NCBI GenBank assembly: GCA_026991005.1
Contig: JALXCH010000229.1
Coordinates: 1 to 6,611 of the forward strand
Direction of reading: 5' to 3'
Length of the DNA: 6,611 nt
Origin: Calditrichia bacterium
GTDB taxonomy: Bacteria; Calditrichota; Calditrichia; RBG-13-44-9
Shown: positions 5,063 to 6,611 of the stretch, in pieces
Position numbering within the stretch: position 1 is the stretch's first letter
Layout of the letters: the number at the start of each line of letters is the position of its first letter
Notes under the pieces: model-generated
The model's input: the letters and a program-made list of their open reading frames with translations, nothing else
Told to the model about the DNA's origin: nothing
Databases searched by the model: none
Made by a program: the position numbers and the translations under genes

Positions 5063-6611
5063 TTGAAAAAAACAAAAACAACTCCCAAAAAGGCGGGGGT
5101 TACCCCGCTGATGCAGCAATATCTGGAAATTAAAGCCCAGTACCGGGATATGATATTGCTGTATCGCATGGGAGATTTTTACGAAACGTTCTACGACGAT
5201 GCCAAAATTGTTTCCCGGGTGCTGGGAATTGCTCTCACCAAACGTTCCCATGGCAAGAGTGCCCCGGTACCGCTGGCAGGTTTCCCGTACCACGCACTGG
5301 ATGCCTACCTCCCCAAACTGATTCAGGCCGGGCACAAGGTAGCCATCTGCGAACAGGTGGAAGATCCCAAACTGGCAAAAACGGTGGTAAAACGAGAAGT
5401 TATTGAGGTTGTCACCCCGGGAACGGCTCTTTCCGATAAAATCCTGGAAAATAAAGCCAACAATTTTCTGGCTGCGGTGATGGTAGAGAAGGATCGCTGC
5501 GGAATAAGCTACTGCGATATTTCCACCGGGGAATTTTATTTGAGCGAAGTGGCACTAAACCGCATGGTGGATTACTTTCAACAAATTTCACCGAAGGAAA
5601 TTCTAATTCCCTCCACCCGGGCGGAAGAAATGCAGGCGCTGTTTCACAACCGGCTGGAGAGTGTCTTCACCCGGTTAGACGATTGGGTATTTCAGCACGC
5701 CTACGGTTACGAAATTCTCAAACAGCATTTCAACACGCCCAATTTAAAAGGATTTGGGGTAGAAGATAGCGAACTGGGAGTACGGGCCGCCGGAGCCATC
5801 ATGCACTATCTCAAAGAAAATTACCAGACTAACTTAAGCCATATCTCCCGGGTCGCTTACCTCTCTCTGGACGATTACATGGTGCTGGATAACACCACCC
5901 GCCGCAATCTGGAAATTACCAGTTCCCTGTGGGGCGGCAGCAAAGAAGGCACCCTGATTGCCATTCTGGACGACACCCGCACCCCCATGGGCGGGCGGCT
6001 GTTGAAACGCTGGATTACCCACCCCCTCATTCGCTTACCGGCCATTCACGAACGGCTGGAGAAGGTAGATGCCTTTTTCCAGCAAGAAGCATTGCGGGAG
6101 AAGGTGCGGGAACTGCTCGCCCAATTTGCCGATCTGGAACGCCTGCTCAGCCGCATCGTGACCGGACGAGCCAATCCCCGCGACCTTGTGGCACTGAAAA
6201 ATTCCCTCAAACTCATTGAGCCCATTGCGGAACTGCTCCAGTCCCAGAACCATCCCGCTCTTTCCGAATATCCCCGGGCTCTGCAATCCATGTCCCGGGT
6301 GGTGGAATTAATCGAGCGTGCCATTGTGGATGCGCCTCCGCTCAATTTAAAAGATGGGGGCATTATTCGAGAAGGCTACAACAGCGAACTGGACGAATTG
6401 CGCCGCATCAGTCGCGATGGCAAAAGCTGGCTGGCTCAGGTACTGGAAAACGAACGTAAAAAATCCAATATTCCTTCCCTCAAGCTGGGCTACAACAAGG
6501 TGTTCGGGTACTATTTCGAAGTCACCAATGCCCATAAGGACAAAGTACCGGAATATTTCATTCGCAAGCAAACCCTGGTGAATGCCGAGCGATACATCAC
6601 TCCCGAGCTAA
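5063..6611 (+). CDS. mutS: DNA mismatch repair protein MutS, N-terminal 516 residues
   Basis: MutS binds base mismatches and small loops in newly copied DNA and recruits MutL to start repair. The frame runs without a stop from the TTG at 5063 to the window edge, about 516 of the usual 850-900 residues. The mismatch-binding domain is at the front: LMQQYLEIKAQYRDMILLYR (16-35) leads into GDFYETF, with the Phe-Tyr-Glu wedge at 39-41, which marks it as a MutS1-type repair protein rather than MutS2. The connector follows (about 130-260), then the lever with LDNTTRRNLEI and GTL..LDDTRTPMGGRLLKRW, then the start of the clamp near the end (KLGYNKVFGYYFEVT, NAERYITPEL). The Walker ATPase domain lies beyond the window. 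TTG is chosen because the family normally has a few residues before the MQQYLEIK segment; the ATG at 5111 would remove them. An in-frame TAA at 5027 limits any extension. It is preceded by a long repeat-bearing gap, so it is probably transcribed on its own. Confidence 0.96.
   Translation, partial: MKKTKTTPKKAGVTPLMQQYLEIKAQYRDMILLYRMGDFYETFYDDAKIVSRVLGIALTKRSHGKSAPVPLAGFPYHALDAYLPKLIQAGHKVAICEQVEDPKLAKTVVKREVIEVVTPGTALSDKILENKANNFLAAVMVEKDRCGISYCDISTGEFYLSEVALNRMVDYFQQISPKEILIPSTRAEEMQALFHNRLESVFTRLDDWVFQHAYGYEILKQHFNTPNLKGFGVEDSELGVRAAGAIMHYLKENYQTNLSHISRVAYLSLDDYMVLDNTTRRNLEITSSLWGGSKEGTLIAILDDTRTPMGGRLLKRWITHPLIRLPAIHERLEKVDAFFQQEALREKVRELLAQFADLERLLSRIVTGRANPRDLVALKNSLKLIEPIAELLQSQNHPALSEYPRALQSMSRVVELIERAIVDAPPLNLKDGGIIREGYNSELDELRRISRDGKSWLAQVLENERKKSNIPSLKLGYNKVFGYYFEVTNAHKDKVPEYFIRKQTLVNAERYITPEL

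Overview
The window looks like chromosomal DNA from a Gram-negative bacterium of the FCB superphylum, most likely Calditrichota or a related lineage. The main clue is the large secreted protein. It ends in a type IX-like sorting domain with the NYPNPFNPTT motif, and it combines a zinc carboxypeptidase with ASH-like and other beta-sandwich modules, a style typical of Calditrichota, Ignavibacteriota, KSB1 and Marinimicrobia. The placement is inferred from protein style only; there is no rRNA or other marker here.

Layout: (1) 1-143, minus strand, is the 5' end of a gene for an AmmeMemoRadiSam-type radical SAM enzyme, with a strong Shine-Dalgarno. (2) 144-866 is a long non-coding stretch with a hairpin-type dispersed repeat (308-374) and a composite repeat (479-659). 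(3) 867-4520, plus strand, is a complete 1217-residue exported M14 carboxypeptidase. It has a signal peptide, propeptide-like segment, catalytic domain, carboxypeptidase regulatory-like domain, several beta-sandwich modules and a C-terminal sorting domain. (4) 4521-5062 is a second non-coding stretch with 9-bp tandem repeats, a 7-8 bp tandem block and, at 4669-4845, an inverted copy of the composite repeat at 479-659. (5) 5063-6611, plus strand, is the first 516 codons of mutS, starting at TTG and cut by the window edge before the ATPase domain.

The three genes have no evident shared pathway: a radical SAM enzyme, an exported peptidase and a DNA mismatch repair protein. They are separated by long AT-rich repeat-bearing gaps, so each is probably its own transcription unit. 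The most notable non-genic feature is that the peptidase gene sits between two inverted copies of the same roughly 180-bp mosaic repeat. No transposase, CRISPR array, tRNA, rRNA or complete new system is visible. The region is mostly ordinary, with the flanking inverted repeats and details of the peptidase deserving a second look.
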